DNA of 64,000 nucleotides from positions 8,168,543 to 8,232,542 of the forward strand of contig JAFMSR010000007.1 in the NCBI GenBank assembly GCA_022818135.1, given 5' to 3'. Below, in pieces: positions 13,380 through 45,179 of this stretch (position 1 is its first letter; every line of letters starts with the position of its first letter). A model generated the notes under the pieces. That model worked only from the letters and a program-made list of their open reading frames with translations. It was not told the origin of the DNA and ran no database searches. A program made the position numbers and the translations under genes. Source of the stretch: Saxidomus purpurata. Its lineage: Eukaryota; Mollusca; Bivalvia; Venerida; Veneridae.

Positions 13380-13990
13380 AAAAAAAAAAAAAAAAAATTT
13401 TAAAAAAATTTTTTAAAATTTTTGGTTGAAAATTTTTCCTCTAGAGTGTTAACAAGTTTTTCCCTATATTAGCCTGTGCCCAGTTTGACACCAGGACCCA
13501 TATTCGAACTTACTAGAAACATCGAAACAACCCGACAAATTTCAAGGATTGGGTCATTTGTAACATTCTAGGCAGAGGTCTACAAGTGCCAGATGCCCAT
13601 ACAATGCCAAATATCTTAGCTCTATAGGATCTTGGTGAGTCAAGTCTAGTTAATTAGATATTACATAATACATAACATATGACAAATTAGGTATTTGGAC
13701 CCTGTTGTGGTTTAAAAGTAGATTTTTTATATTTCATTTTTTGGTGTGACGAAATTTTTTTTCAGAAAAAACCCATATTCAAATCGTAAAGTATGGGAGG
13801 GGGGGACTCCAAGTTTCGTCTATGTAAGAAAAATGGTTCTCAAGTTTATAAAATAAGTTTTACCCTGGAAATATATGTGAAGTCACAAATTCTTTTGAAC
13901 AAAGGCTATATCTAGGGTCAGAGGGGGGGGGGGGGGGGGGGGGGGGTGGGGGGGGGGTTTTTTTTTTTTTTTTTTTATAAGCCTGGCCCC
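13380..13990. repeat. Homopolymer-rich, low-reliability stretch
   Basis: Contains ~18 A followed by T/A runs (13380-13440) and a G run followed by ~20 T (13921-13977). The consensus is doubtful here; frames through it are not real. Confidence 0.6.
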
Positions 13991-14693
13991 CAGGCCACAA
14001 TTTAGACAATGCTTTATGCAAACATTCTGCGAGGCAAGGGTGTGCAGCCAAAACTCTCTAGGCTCTTGTGGTGTTTTACAAATACCTTCCTTAGGAACCT
14101 GTTGTGGTTTAAAAGTAGATTTTTTATTTCATTCATGCTTTAAAATTTCTCAAGTTTATAAAATAAGTTTTACCCTGGAGGGTTATTTTTGAACAACACA
14201 GAGGACCACATAACAATGTTTATAGAGTTAACCGTCTGGTAATTTATTTCATTCTGAAAAACCTTTATACATTGCTTGAAAAACACCAAGTAATGGACAA
14301 CTGAAAAAACAACTCTTTTGTACATTTCATTGATTTCTTATTATTTACATAAATCTCATATCAACCATAAATGATATTTATCACAGTGAATGTACAGGTT
14401 AATAAAAATTTAACTCATCATAAATCTCATACAATCTTAGTTTTTGCCTTATTCTTCGATATATATTTTCTGAGAATTTTTTTTTTAAAAATCAGAAAGT
14501 CTCAAATAGGTTGCAATGCAGTTCATGAGATGTGGCAGCGTTTTTTTCATCACAGTGACTAGAAAACAATATTACCCACAAATATTTATGTTACTAAAAA
14601 TGACATTCTTCATGATATGACATCCTCAAAAATGTTTGGTTTCTATGCTGGTTTATGCCTGTGCAAAAACCAACAGTGATAAGAAACTACCCT

Positions 14694-15245
14694 ATCACTA
14701 AATGTGATTAATAGCCCCGGAAGACTGCTTCATCAACTAAAGAAGTTAGTAGTAACAGAATACCTTGCAAAAAAACTAAAAAAGAGATATGGTTCTTGGC
14801 AATAACTCTGAAATTTGTTAAGATAGAGTAATGATTCTTGTACACTGCACTTCCTCTCATTGTGCTTGACCATTGTATGTAGTTGTATTGAATTCCTACC
14901 AGTAATTTTCAAATTATGCTCCAAACGAGGAAAAGTAGCAAAGGGCAAAAACTCTGTAATTACTCAAGATAGAGTTATGGTGCTTGTTTACTGCACCTCC
15001 TCTCATTATGTTTGACTATTGTATGAAGTTGTATTGAATTCCAACCAGTAGTTTTCAAGTTATGCTCCGACAAGGAAAAGCAACAAAGGTCGAAATTCTG
15101 TAATTACTTAAGATAGTGTTATGGTTCCTGTGCACTGCACTTCCTCTTGTTTTGCTTGACCATTGTATGAAGTTGTATTAAATTTCAGCCAGTAGTTTTA
15201 AAGTTATGCTCCAGACAAGGAAAAGTAACCAAGGTCAGAAACTCT
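14694..15245 (+). repeat. 146-bp repeat element, short copy
   Basis: 5' end TCACTAAATGTGATTAATAG, then three copies of a ~146-bp unit with TTGTATTGAATTCC (near 14881, 15027, 15174). The 3' end (GGGGGTATA) is missing. Confidence 0.7.
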
Positions 15246-15249
15246 GTGA

Positions 15250-16238
15250 AATCAATGTTTATTGATTTTACATCTGCAATTCTAGCCACTCAACATATGC
15301 TTTGATAAGACAGAAATATATTACATAACGGAAGACAACTCCCTTCAATATGAAACTAAATCTTACCAATATTTATGCTAACAGGAGTGAAGGATTAAAC
15401 CTGGTCATAGTAGGTACATAATAAATGTACAAACAGATCTTTTGATACTTTTATTGAACCAAGAGACACAAAAACACTATTCTATATGCCCAGTCCTCTT
15501 GTCACTTGCACTGAGGTAGGTATGGTTCAGTGTGCACATGCTTTTGTGCATGTACGTTTGTGGCAAAATTCATTGATAATCTTACAGTAGATTAAGAGTA
15601 AACTTATTCACTGAAATCTGCACTATCAAAGCCCTTTCACACATAATTAAACAGTCTATCAACTTTCAACATGTGGTATTTGTTTGAGTATTTCTCACTA
15701 CAATGCCCTAAATGTCTTTCAATCTTGCACTCAGAAAACATTTACATTTAATATCTTAATCATTATCACACTTCAATTATATACCAAACAACCTTAAAAC
15801 ATCAGTTCAGTTTTAATAGGTGATCTCAAACCAGTGTTACAAATTCAAATTACAAGTCAAATAACAATGTCAGTAATAATAAACTTAAAACAAAACGTCT
15901 AGCTATTTATGATAATCCATCAGTGCAATTAACAGTACACTAGTTGTCAATAAAATGATTTTAAAGGAAAAACGGATCTTCACCTAAAAATAAATACATA
16001 GGACGGGTCTGAATGGATAATTTCTTGTTCTGGACTCTGAAATTAATATGGTGAGAGCTTATCACATCACTATCATGTCACGCTATCTGGATTCTAACAT
16101 TTGGCAATAGACTTAGTAACTATCAAAGAATGATAATAATCTTGTTTTTCTCTATAGTTTTGAAATACATCCTCTTTGGCAATCAATCTTTATTCCACTT
16201 TGATTGGTCAATCATAGTTTAAAGTCTGTCCTGATTGG
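15250..16238 (-). other. 3' flank / probable 3' UTR of MCCC1
   Basis: AT-rich sequence directly downstream of the MCCC1 stop codon with several AATAAA-type signals on the minus strand. No coding potential or repeat is recognised. The true polyadenylation site cannot be fixed from sequence alone. Confidence 0.4.
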
Positions 16239-36261
<20,023 letters not shown>

Positions 36262-36639
36262 CTTGCCGATTTGACAGCTGTCACATCTTTGCGGCAAATC
36301 ACCAAATGTTCTGATTGAAGTCACAAGGACAATTTATTTATAACACGACCACATGCTTTTTGGATCAAACACTTTTTGCAGAGTGGTACTTAAGTACAAA
36401 AACAACATAAAATTATATCAATAACATATCTAACGTTCATCATACGTTGCAAAAACTGTTATAATTGTCCAACTTCAATTGAATGCAAAAGTAAACAATC
36501 ATGAAGATGACAATATTTCCGTTATATAGCAGCAATGTATCAAGTATTACCAAAATGGTGGCTATGGAATCGCTGCATTTACAGACAGATCGATTTATTT
36601 ACAATTACTGGTAAATCCGAGATATGGTCACCCCATACC

Positions 36640-37160
36640 CAAACCCTCATAGACCAGATTGAGATAGTACAGAGAAGAGCAGTCTGATGGATAAAGTCCG
36701 ATTTTGGACAAACATCCAGTGTCACGAACATGCTCTATTCCCTTAACCTACGCAGACTAGATCTTAGGCGTATTGATAACAGATTATCACTTATGTATAA
36801 AATCCATAATGAACTGCCACTTCCACTATTTACGCTATAAGTTAGTCAAGGCAACCACAGCCTATTATAAGTACTCCGTCTTTCCCAGAACTATATTCCA
36901 CTGGAATCACCTACCCCCCAACATCGTCCATTCCCTATCCTAGAGCAATTCAATGCGGCAAACATTTACCACATTGATCATGTCTCTCCCTAGTTATACT
37001 GCTAGCTGTTTTTTACATTTTACTCTTTTAACCAAACCTAGTTATTCTTTTGCTTTTAAATTTCTTGTTATATGTCAGTCTACTAATATCTTTGTGGCTG
37101 CCACGCCAAATGTCTTTGTCCCCACGAGGGGTTTGACATCAAAGGAAGATAGATAGATAA
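36640..37160 (+). pseudogene. LINE 3'-end remnant with GATA tail
   Basis: Frame fragments IDQIEIVQRRAV, SSVTNMLYSLNLRRLDLRRI and DNRLSLMYKIHNELPLPLF, then KYSVFPRTIFHWNHLPPNI in another frame: the RT C-terminus of a CR1/Jockey-like LINE, with stops and frameshifts. A 3' part follows and ends GATAGATAGATAAA. Confidence 0.7.
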
Positions 37161-39304
37161 AATATTTAAGATTACAAATCTACAATACACTATCATGCTT
37201 ATTTAAAGAAACATACATATGCTTTTATAAACTTCCATAACTGTAATCAATCCTCATAGGACTTTCTAGAGATATGGAACTTCTGTAACTCTAGACTCGG
37301 AGGCTAGAGTTACGGTACTGCAACTCTAGCTACTGCCTTAAATTTTTGGAAGCCAGAACTAGCCCATCACAAATTAAACAATCTAAATGTAAAATTAATT
37401 TCTATTATCAACTGCACTAACGTGCATCATGGGCATAGTGCTGGTAAGAAGTGAGTGGAAAAACTAGCAGATAGATTTACAATAATGCTGTGAACTTTGT
37501 AACTTTAAAATAGAATACGCTCTTGCAACCTTATCCGTCTACTGTGCGCATCCGAATTATACATCTCAACACCAAGGTCACATTACAGAAATTAAAAATT
37601 AATTGAACATCTTTTCCAGACTCACCTATTGAGTTTTGATATTGGACTTATAAATGCATTCATTTTGACACACTGACACTCAGCTGAATAGCTGAAAATT
37701 TGATAAAATACAGAAATTGAAAATTTAGCTTCAGTTGTTGTTGTTGTCGTTTCTGAATTAGGTATAAGACAACTAATAATTATAATCGGAATAATCGGAT
37801 AGCTAATGTGGGTTTGTAACTAGAGCAAAAATCTCTGCTTATGTCAGAAAACGAATATACATTTTAAGTATACATTCAAACAGCGTGATTTGCTCTCGAG
37901 ACACTGTAGTCCATCATCAGTGTCCCGGTGGTGTTGGTATACCTTGAGCTTATTATTAGATCTAGCGAGAAAAAGTGGACTGGGACCTGGCCATAGTGGG
38001 TAACTTTCCATACTCAGTGTCTTTGGGTTAGACAGGTTTTAATGAAGAAGGTAATGAAAATGTAAATTGATACAATAATTCTAACATGATCCGTTCGATT
38101 ATTGTAAAATCTGCGATGTGCAACGTATTGACGTGCGAGTCGTTGTGACGTCGTTTCATCAAATATGTGCATCATGACTTGCTTATAAATGGTTTACAGA
38201 TGTTTCACACCCTAGTCATTTCTCCCCTAGTCGTTTCTCCCCTAGTCATTTCTCCCCCAAGACATTTCTCCCCCAAATAAACTTATATATATGGAAGTGC
38301 ATTTACCTTAGATATTGAGTATTTAGAGATGTATGTTAATTTAGATAATAATCCTATTATTATTATTAATATTTTGATGATTATAAGTTGCAGATTTGAG
38401 TTTGGATTGATTGAGTGTGAATAATGTGAATAAGCATGATAAGAAATCAGATGTAAAAAATAAAGAACCGTTTTTATTAATAGGTATAATATCTTCATGT
38501 TAATGAAAATACCGTTATATGACAAAAATTAATAAACTGTTATATATTTTTTTACTTATTAAACAGGAATGTGTAACGCAGACTGTAACTATGAAGTTAA
38601 ATAAATTTATTAAGTTTTTCACAAGTTTTCCAGACATTGACTCGGATCAAACATTAAGGTGTATACTTAATTAGGCAATTATCACGTAATGCTGCTTCTT
38701 TTCTAATTAATCAATTATCTCAAAGTGCTATTGTGTGTACCTTGTGTAAAATGATAAGATTAAGAAGTTTGAGTAGAATGAGAAGATTGAGTCACGCTAG
38801 TAAGCTTTACATATGGTTAAATGAGACTGAAAGGGCACAACTTTCTTAGTCAGTCAGAGTCAACATTACCCTTTTTTAATTGTACTGGGTACTATATTCT
38901 TCTGAAATGGACTTTATACTTTTCTGAAAATTAAGAACACTTTTTAGCTTACTGAACTCATTTTCATCTGAGTATTAATTCAATGATTCAAGCAAGTACT
39001 ACATAATAATTGTGTTTTAAAAAATTGCACAATTTATGTGAATTGACTTTGATTTGAAGCAAATTTTATAAAGGTCCGTCCAAAAGAGCAAATATGTTAG
39101 CTTGAATTTCATAGATGAGACCTCATATGTGAATTGACAGCAAGTCATTCAGTAATTAAGGGTGACACTTTCTGTTCAATAAACAATCAATGCTTTATAA
39201 TGGAATGGAATATACAGATTGACACTTAGTGGCCAATAAACAATTACGTTCCAGTAATTCCAATTGTTATAAAGCTGTTGTAAACATATTGCTTAATATT
39301 AATC

Positions 39305-39420
39305 GGGTCGTACCGATGATAGCCTCTATAGATGATGGTGGACCCGATAAGCACAATTACAAACAAAGCTAGGCTGCGTTTTTGGTACGTGGCATTCCCT
39401 GTTTGATATTATTTTTGGTT
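39305..39420 (+). mobile_element. Small hairpin insertion, copy 1
   Basis: GGGTCGTACCGATGATAGCC ... GATGGTGGACCC ... AAGCACAATTACAAACAAAG, flanked on both sides by TTAATATTAATC. The arms GGGTC-UACC and GGUG-GACCC pair. Lies inside the 2.4-kb element. Confidence 0.55.
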
Positions 39421-39605
39421 TTAATATTAATCAGGCAACATTTTGTTGTATCATACCATTAAGTCTGATCCTATCATGATAAAATATATTTATTTATTTA
39501 TATTTATTTTATGCTGTGTTCTTACTGTATATATAATTAATAAAATAATTCAGTTTTTACGTTGTTTTGTTTAAATAGAATGCATAGAAATGTACTAGCA
39601 AGCTG

Positions 39606-39671
39606 TTTCGGGTCGTACCGACTATGCCTCGAACGAGGATGGTGGACCCAATAAGCACAATTACAAACAAA
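39606..39671 (+). mobile_element. Small hairpin insertion, copy 2 with 14-bp target duplication
   Basis: CGGGTCGTACCGACTATG, CCTCGAACGAGGATGGTGGA, CCC, AAGCACAATTACAAACAAAA, flanked by GTACTAGCAAGCTG on both sides. Outer stem GGGTC/GACCC, UACC/GGUG and an inner perfect hairpin CCTC-GAAC-GAGG. Tail is A-rich. Confidence 0.65.
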
Positions 39672-40962
39672 AAGTACTAGCAAGCTGCACCAATTGATGA
39701 AGGAATTTAGGATGGACCTGATGTAGCATCTCATAAAGAATTTCATCAGAAATTATTTTGAAATTTGATAATCATACATAATCATGTATAATATCTAAAG
39801 TGGGTAATCTGATTTAGTAATAAATTTTATTTTTGAGTAATTTCATTTTCAAGAGTATGAAAAATATTTTCTTTGCTTCTTTAAATTTAAAAATAAATAT
39901 TATGAGCAGGAAATGATTCACTTCTTTTACTTTAAATCAATGAATACAATTTTAGTTTTAAGTCTTTAAAAAAACCGTTTGACAAATGTTTGTTAACATA
40001 TGATTCAAATTTTTGGAAAACTCTCCTCAAACAATGATGTTTTACATGTTGGTTTCTGAACAAATTTTGACTGAAAAAAAGAATTTCAATGAAAGTTTAA
40101 AACATTTTTATTTAAAGACAGTTTTTGAATTAAAAGATCATCTGTTAATTCTTAAGATTATAAACTGTTTCACAGTTATTAAAAATAACCAAAACGCATA
40201 GAATTAATACAATATCAAACTCAATAATTCAATGAGTCAGTAGGTCTAAAAACATTTTTTATTTAAAGACAGTTTTAAAAATGAAAGATCAAAGACTTCT
40301 GTTATTTGTAAAACATTAATCAGTCTGTAGATTAAAGATCTGTTAAAAAAACAACTTAAAAAAACACAGAATGTATTTAATTTGAAATCAGAAATTTTTT
40401 TAAATCTTTTCAATGAAAAGTTCTTCTGTAAAACTTTAAATTCTGCTTTAATTTTAAGTGGTAATCAACACCTTAATATGCTAAGCTTAAACCTTATGTT
40501 AGGTGAGAAATGCCTTGGGGGAGAAATGACTAGGGGAGAAACATCTTGGGGGAGAAATGACTAGGGGAGAAACGACTAGGGTGTGAAATACCTGGATACC
40601 CTTATAAATGTCCCCGTAAAATAATTAAAGCTCGTTGCATTTTTATCCTTCTTTGTGATATTTAAACATGTAACGATAAAAAATATCCATTTACCGTTGT
40701 TCCTCAACTCTTTGTCGCCTAGCTGCACACGGTCTTCGGCCTACACGGTTTATTACTGTGCATCGGAACTCCAAATCGTTGTTTATTAGACGATGAACAA
40801 CGCTAAAATTAACATTATTTCTTAAATTTACAAAGTTTTGACGCATGAGACGTTTTGACGTCACAAACACGTCACATTGTGCCTTATGACGTACTAAAAA
40901 TGTCCGAGAAGAATATAGCCCGTTGCATTTATATATGTTCTATTAAGTCATGCTGGAATCAA

Positions 40963-42520
40963 AATCTACATCTACATCTACGGGGATACTCCCAACAATC
41001 AATTTCTGATCATAACTGGGAGGTCGGGGCAGTTGTTAAAAGAAAATGCTAAATTACACGATACATGATATGCATGTGTTAAGAGAGTAAAAGTAGTACT
41101 ATATACAACTTTGTTAAAATAAAAACAGGACGATGACATTAGTCCATATATGAGTCTAGGCCAGATGTGAAGCACTGAAGATTCACACTGTCCTTGATGT
41201 TATAAGGCAAGGCGTTCCAGTATCTGATCGTGCGAGGGAAAAAGGAGTTCATATGATACTGTGTTCTTGAAAATGGTATGTTATAATTAAGATTTCTAGA
41301 GACTGTCAGGTGGTTATGATCTACAATGACGAGGTTGTGTGATATTTTATACAACATTATTAAGGATGCGTGTATTCTTCTCTGTTCTAATGTCTGCCAT
41401 TTAAGAGTTTCAAGCATTGATGTTACGCTGCTTAGGTAAGAGTAATCATTCAAGACATATCTGGCTGCAGCCCTTTGTACCTTTTCTATCTCATATGATA
41501 ATCTTTTCTGCTATGGGTGCCATATGGTGTTACAGTATTCTAACTGTGGACGGACGTATGTTTTGTAGGCAGTTTCTTTGATATTACGGTTGTTACATTG
41601 TACATTTCTTTTTATGAATCTAAGAGTGTTACTAGCTTTTGAAGAAGTAGATTCAATATGTTTTTTCCAACTAAAGTCATCACTGATGGTAATCCCAAGG
41701 TATTTAGCATTTTCTGTAGTTTTTAGTTCTTGATTGTGTAATTTATATGGAAAGATGATGTTTCTTCTTTTTTGTTGAAATTCTTATGATTTCGCATTTA
41801 TCAGGATTGAATTCCATAGACCATTTACGCTCCCATTCTTCTAATTTTGTTAAATCATCTTGAAGTTTGTTAGAGTCTACTGATGAGTCGATGGTGAGAT
41901 ATATGATTGTGTCATCAGCAAATAAGCGTATCCTACTTTGAACAGAGTCGGGAAGGTCATTGATGTAACAAAGGAAGAGACACGGGCCCAAGTTTATACC
42001 TATACCCCTGACAGAACTGGTAAAGAATCAGAATGTGAGCCTTCAACTACTACTGATTGAGAACGATTACTAATGAAACTTTGAATCCAAGATAGAGATG
42101 TTTTGTTAATACTAAGTTTCATGAGTTTATAGAGAAGAAGTTGATGATCGACCTTGTCAAAAGCTTTCGAGAAATCCATTACAATGAGATTTGTTTGTTT
42201 TCCAGATTGGAGATTGTCAAAAATGTCTTGTGTAAAGGATAATAGTTGAGTCTCACAGCTGTGTTTGGATCGGAAGCCATGTTGAAAAGGTGTTAGAAGA
42301 TTGTTGCTATCAAGATGGCGCATGATGTTTGAGACCATGATATGCTCCATTAGTTTGGAGGCTATACAAGTCAAAGAGATTGGTCGATAGTTGCTGGCTT
42401 TATGTTTGGGGCCCTTTTTGTATACAGGTGCAACAATAGCAGTTTTCCAGTCATCTGGAACTATACCAGTTCGCAGTGAGTTCTGAAAGACTTTAGTAAG
42501 AAAAGAGGTTGTTTAAATGA
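40963..42520 (-). pseudogene. 5'-truncated CR1/Jockey-like LINE (reverse transcriptase)
   Basis: Minus strand: TGIVPDDWKTAIVAPVYKKG, NYRPISLTCIASKLMEHIM, LIVMDFSKAFDKVDHQLLLY (palm motif A), SGV followed by a frameshift near 41995, GPCLFLCYINDLPDSV, RLFADDTIIY (FADD catalytic motif), a frameshift near 41760, a stop near 41505 (after CNTIWHP), ending FFPRTIRYWNALPYNIKDS. The 3' end is a (TAGATG)n run at 40964-40982. A stop at ~42520 marks the 5' truncation. Few lesions, so relatively recent. Confidence 0.85.
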
Positions 42521-43329
42521 TAACAAATAAACGTTGTTCATCGCCTAATGAACAACTCTGTTGTTACGATGCTTAGGTATAAACCACTCAGGCCAACGGC
42601 GAGTCAAAACTCCAAAGCTTACGGCGCATAAGAACTCCAGTTGTTGTTTATTGGACGTAAACACTGCTAAAACGGATATATTTTCTTAAGTAAACTGACC
42701 AGGGAGGAAATACAGCATCACATCATGCTTCTTGTAAGACTCAACTACGAATTAATTCCTTTATTACATAATTATTGATCTTTTTCACATTATTGTTTAA
42801 TATTAAGGAAATATTGATAAAACAATGATGTGTATATTGGCTAAGTGCATTAGTGTACTAAATAATTTAACATGTGTATCGAAATGTATTATCAAATGTA
42901 TTCCTTTATTACATAATTATTGATCTTTTTCACATTATTGCTTTATAATGAAATATTGATTAAACAATGATGCGTATATTGGCCAAGTACATTTGTGTAC
43001 TAAATGATTTAACCTGCATATCAAAATGAATTATCAAATGTAAACTTATTTTCAATCCCTTGATAAGCGAATTGGTTGAAATACTACATACTTATATAAA
43101 TAATGACTGGCTAAACTTGTGTGAAAATCTTTTGCAATGTTATTTTAGCAAGGACAAGCTAACAGAGGTCACTGTTAGTGTTTCCGCTAGACCGTTTTTG
43201 GATGGCGCAGCGCCGTCCTGCCCTTTTGATGGCCGGCCATGCGCCATCCTGCCTCGATCAAAGGCCCTTACCGCCACCTCGCCCGTTTTACTAATAATGA
43301 AACTGCCAGCACGCCCTGAATACACGCAC

Positions 43330-43500
43330 GTGTCCGCCGAATTAAATCGATAATCCTAAACAGTCGTCAGACGTGTGCTCCGCCTACCGACAATCCTTAA
43401 AATAAAAGTGTCAACACGTCCTCTAATACACACCATGTCCGCCGAATTAAATCGATAATCCGAACGGCAGACGTGTGCTCCGCCTCTCGATAATAATAGT
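43330..43500. repeat. Two-copy ~105-bp GC-richer repeat
   Basis: TGTCCGCCGAATTAAATCGA at ~43331 and ~43436, each followed by CAGACGTGTGCTCCGCCT. Upstream (43185-43290) is a GC-rich segment with GGATGGCGCAGCGCCGTCC, a palindrome. No gene supported. Confidence 0.55.
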
Positions 43501-44519
43501 CACGTTAGATCCGCCTACATGAACTTCTATATTGAATATTACCTGTCAATCACAGCGTCCCGCGTCCAGTGAAAACGTTGCTGATCAATATGTTTGATTC
43601 GCTAGAGGCAAATTAAAATTAATCTGTTGGTCAAAAAGTATAGTTAGAGTGTGAAAACTTCATTTAATGACGACACTTATGAATTGTTTAGTTTACAACA
43701 CGTGTTTTTTCTGTTTATCCCGCTAAATTGAAAATTATCAGTATATTTTCTTTTCATTTTTTTTCAATCATTATACTATAATTACCTGTACATATATGAC
43801 CGACTCTTTATTTGTTTTTTTCTTCTATAATCTTACATTCCGTAAACGCATATAATTTAGAAGAGAAGGAAAGCAAGAGGTTTCCATGTTATGTTTTTGA
43901 ATAATTTTATTTTAAATTAAATGTTCATCGTACCGTCGGCTGATGACAATTGTTATCATCGAAACAGTGATAAAGTCGGTAAAAAGTCAAAATAAATGGC
44001 CGAAAATCGGCGATAACGGGATCGCGAAAATATGTGATAAACAGAGACAAATACACAAAACCGTTAAAATTGGTCTAATCTAACAAACTCGACAAGGTGG
44101 GAGCCATGTGTGTATCATATTCTACATGTAAACATGAAGTATTATTAAAAAATACTTCTCTAGAAAAAACCCAAAGGGGGTGAGGGGAAGGTTTACATTT
44201 TGTTTTGAGGCCCTCTCCTCAGGATCTAGAAATTCTTAAGCCCAATGGCAATAAATTAAGCCAGATTATGTCATATAAACAAGGCTTTAATTACATGCAG
44301 TTGCAAGTGTAAAGAAAGAAAAATATATATACATGACAAAGTGATCCCGCCCTTATGTACATGAGAAAACAAAAGTGCCCTTTTTAAACATAGCCGCGCG
44401 TCAGAAGTGCCCTTTTTAGACAAAAACGCCATGCCCCTTTCTGATCCTGCAGGAAACACTAACTGTGACCATGACCCACTGACCATAAACAGTAAGGATC
44501 GTCTACTCAGTAAGACCAA

Positions 44520-45175
44520 ACATCCTATGACGTTTGAAGACTGCGGGTGATGTAGATATCAATATATTGAGTGGAAAAAAAGTTTAAAAGTTCGGGCCAC
44601 TGTGACCTTGACATTTGACCCACTGATCCCAAAAACGATAGGGATCATCTACTCAGTAGGACCAAAACTCCTTTGAAGCTTGAAGACTATGGGTAAAACG
44701 TTCGGATCATTGTGACCTTGACCTTAGACCCACTAACCCAAAGTCAATAGGGATAGTCTTCATGTTGCATAAACCTTCTGAGCACGTTTGATGAAAGTTG
44801 AATGAAAACTGTGACCTGCACAGCGCTATCAAGGAAAATCTACCGGAGGTCACTGTGACCTCCACCTTTGACCCACTGACCCAAAAAAACAATATGTTGC
44901 AGGAAACCTTCTAAGCAAGTATGATGAAAGTTGAATGGAAATTGTTCCTTCATAGTGTTATCAAGGAATTGCTATCGGAAGTCACTGTTAACTTGACATT
45001 TGACCCACTGGCCCCAAATATAATAGGGAACATCTATAAGTGACAGGGGTCTTTATCAGCAAGTTTCATCAAAGTTAAATGAAAATTACGACCTGTAGAG
45101 CCTTATCAAGAAAATGTTTACGGACGGACGGACAGACAGACGGACAAACCACCATGGCATAAGCTTAGTAGAGCT
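44520..45175 (+). repeat. Repeat array with GACCTTGACCTTTGACC-like motifs
   Basis: Units of ~120-150 bp with TTGACATTTGACCCACTG at ~44608 and ~44993 and variants at ~44720 and ~44858; ends with GGACGGACGGACAGACAGAC and CCACCATGGCATAAGCTTAG. Confidence 0.6.
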
Positions 45176-45179
45176 AAAA

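Larger units (their letters stand above)
38203..40588. mobile_element. 2.4-kb element with composite terminal inverted repeats
   Basis: Left end TTTCACACCCTAGTCATTTC and right end (reverse) TTTCACACCCTAGTCGTTTC; each terminus is ~75-90 bp made of iterated 16-17-bp units (CTAGTCATTTCTCCCC, CCAAGACATTTCTCCC). The interior is very AT-rich without a recognisable transposase. No clear target duplication seen. Foldback-like by structure. Confidence 0.75.

Noticed and set aside
13860..14051. Minus-strand frame with poly-Lys/poly-Pro
   Set aside because: Product of a G run next to a T run; no family resemblance.
39305..39420. Hammerhead ribozyme in the hairpin insertion
   Set aside because: GATGAT superficially resembles the core, but the required CTGANGA and GAAA elements are absent.
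40680..40815. Minus-strand open stretch NDLEFRCTVINRVGRRPC as MCCC1 first exon
   Set aside because: Basic and leader-like with a GTAAAT donor, but it has no in-frame ATG, and a similar sequence near 42.6 kb suggests a repeat.
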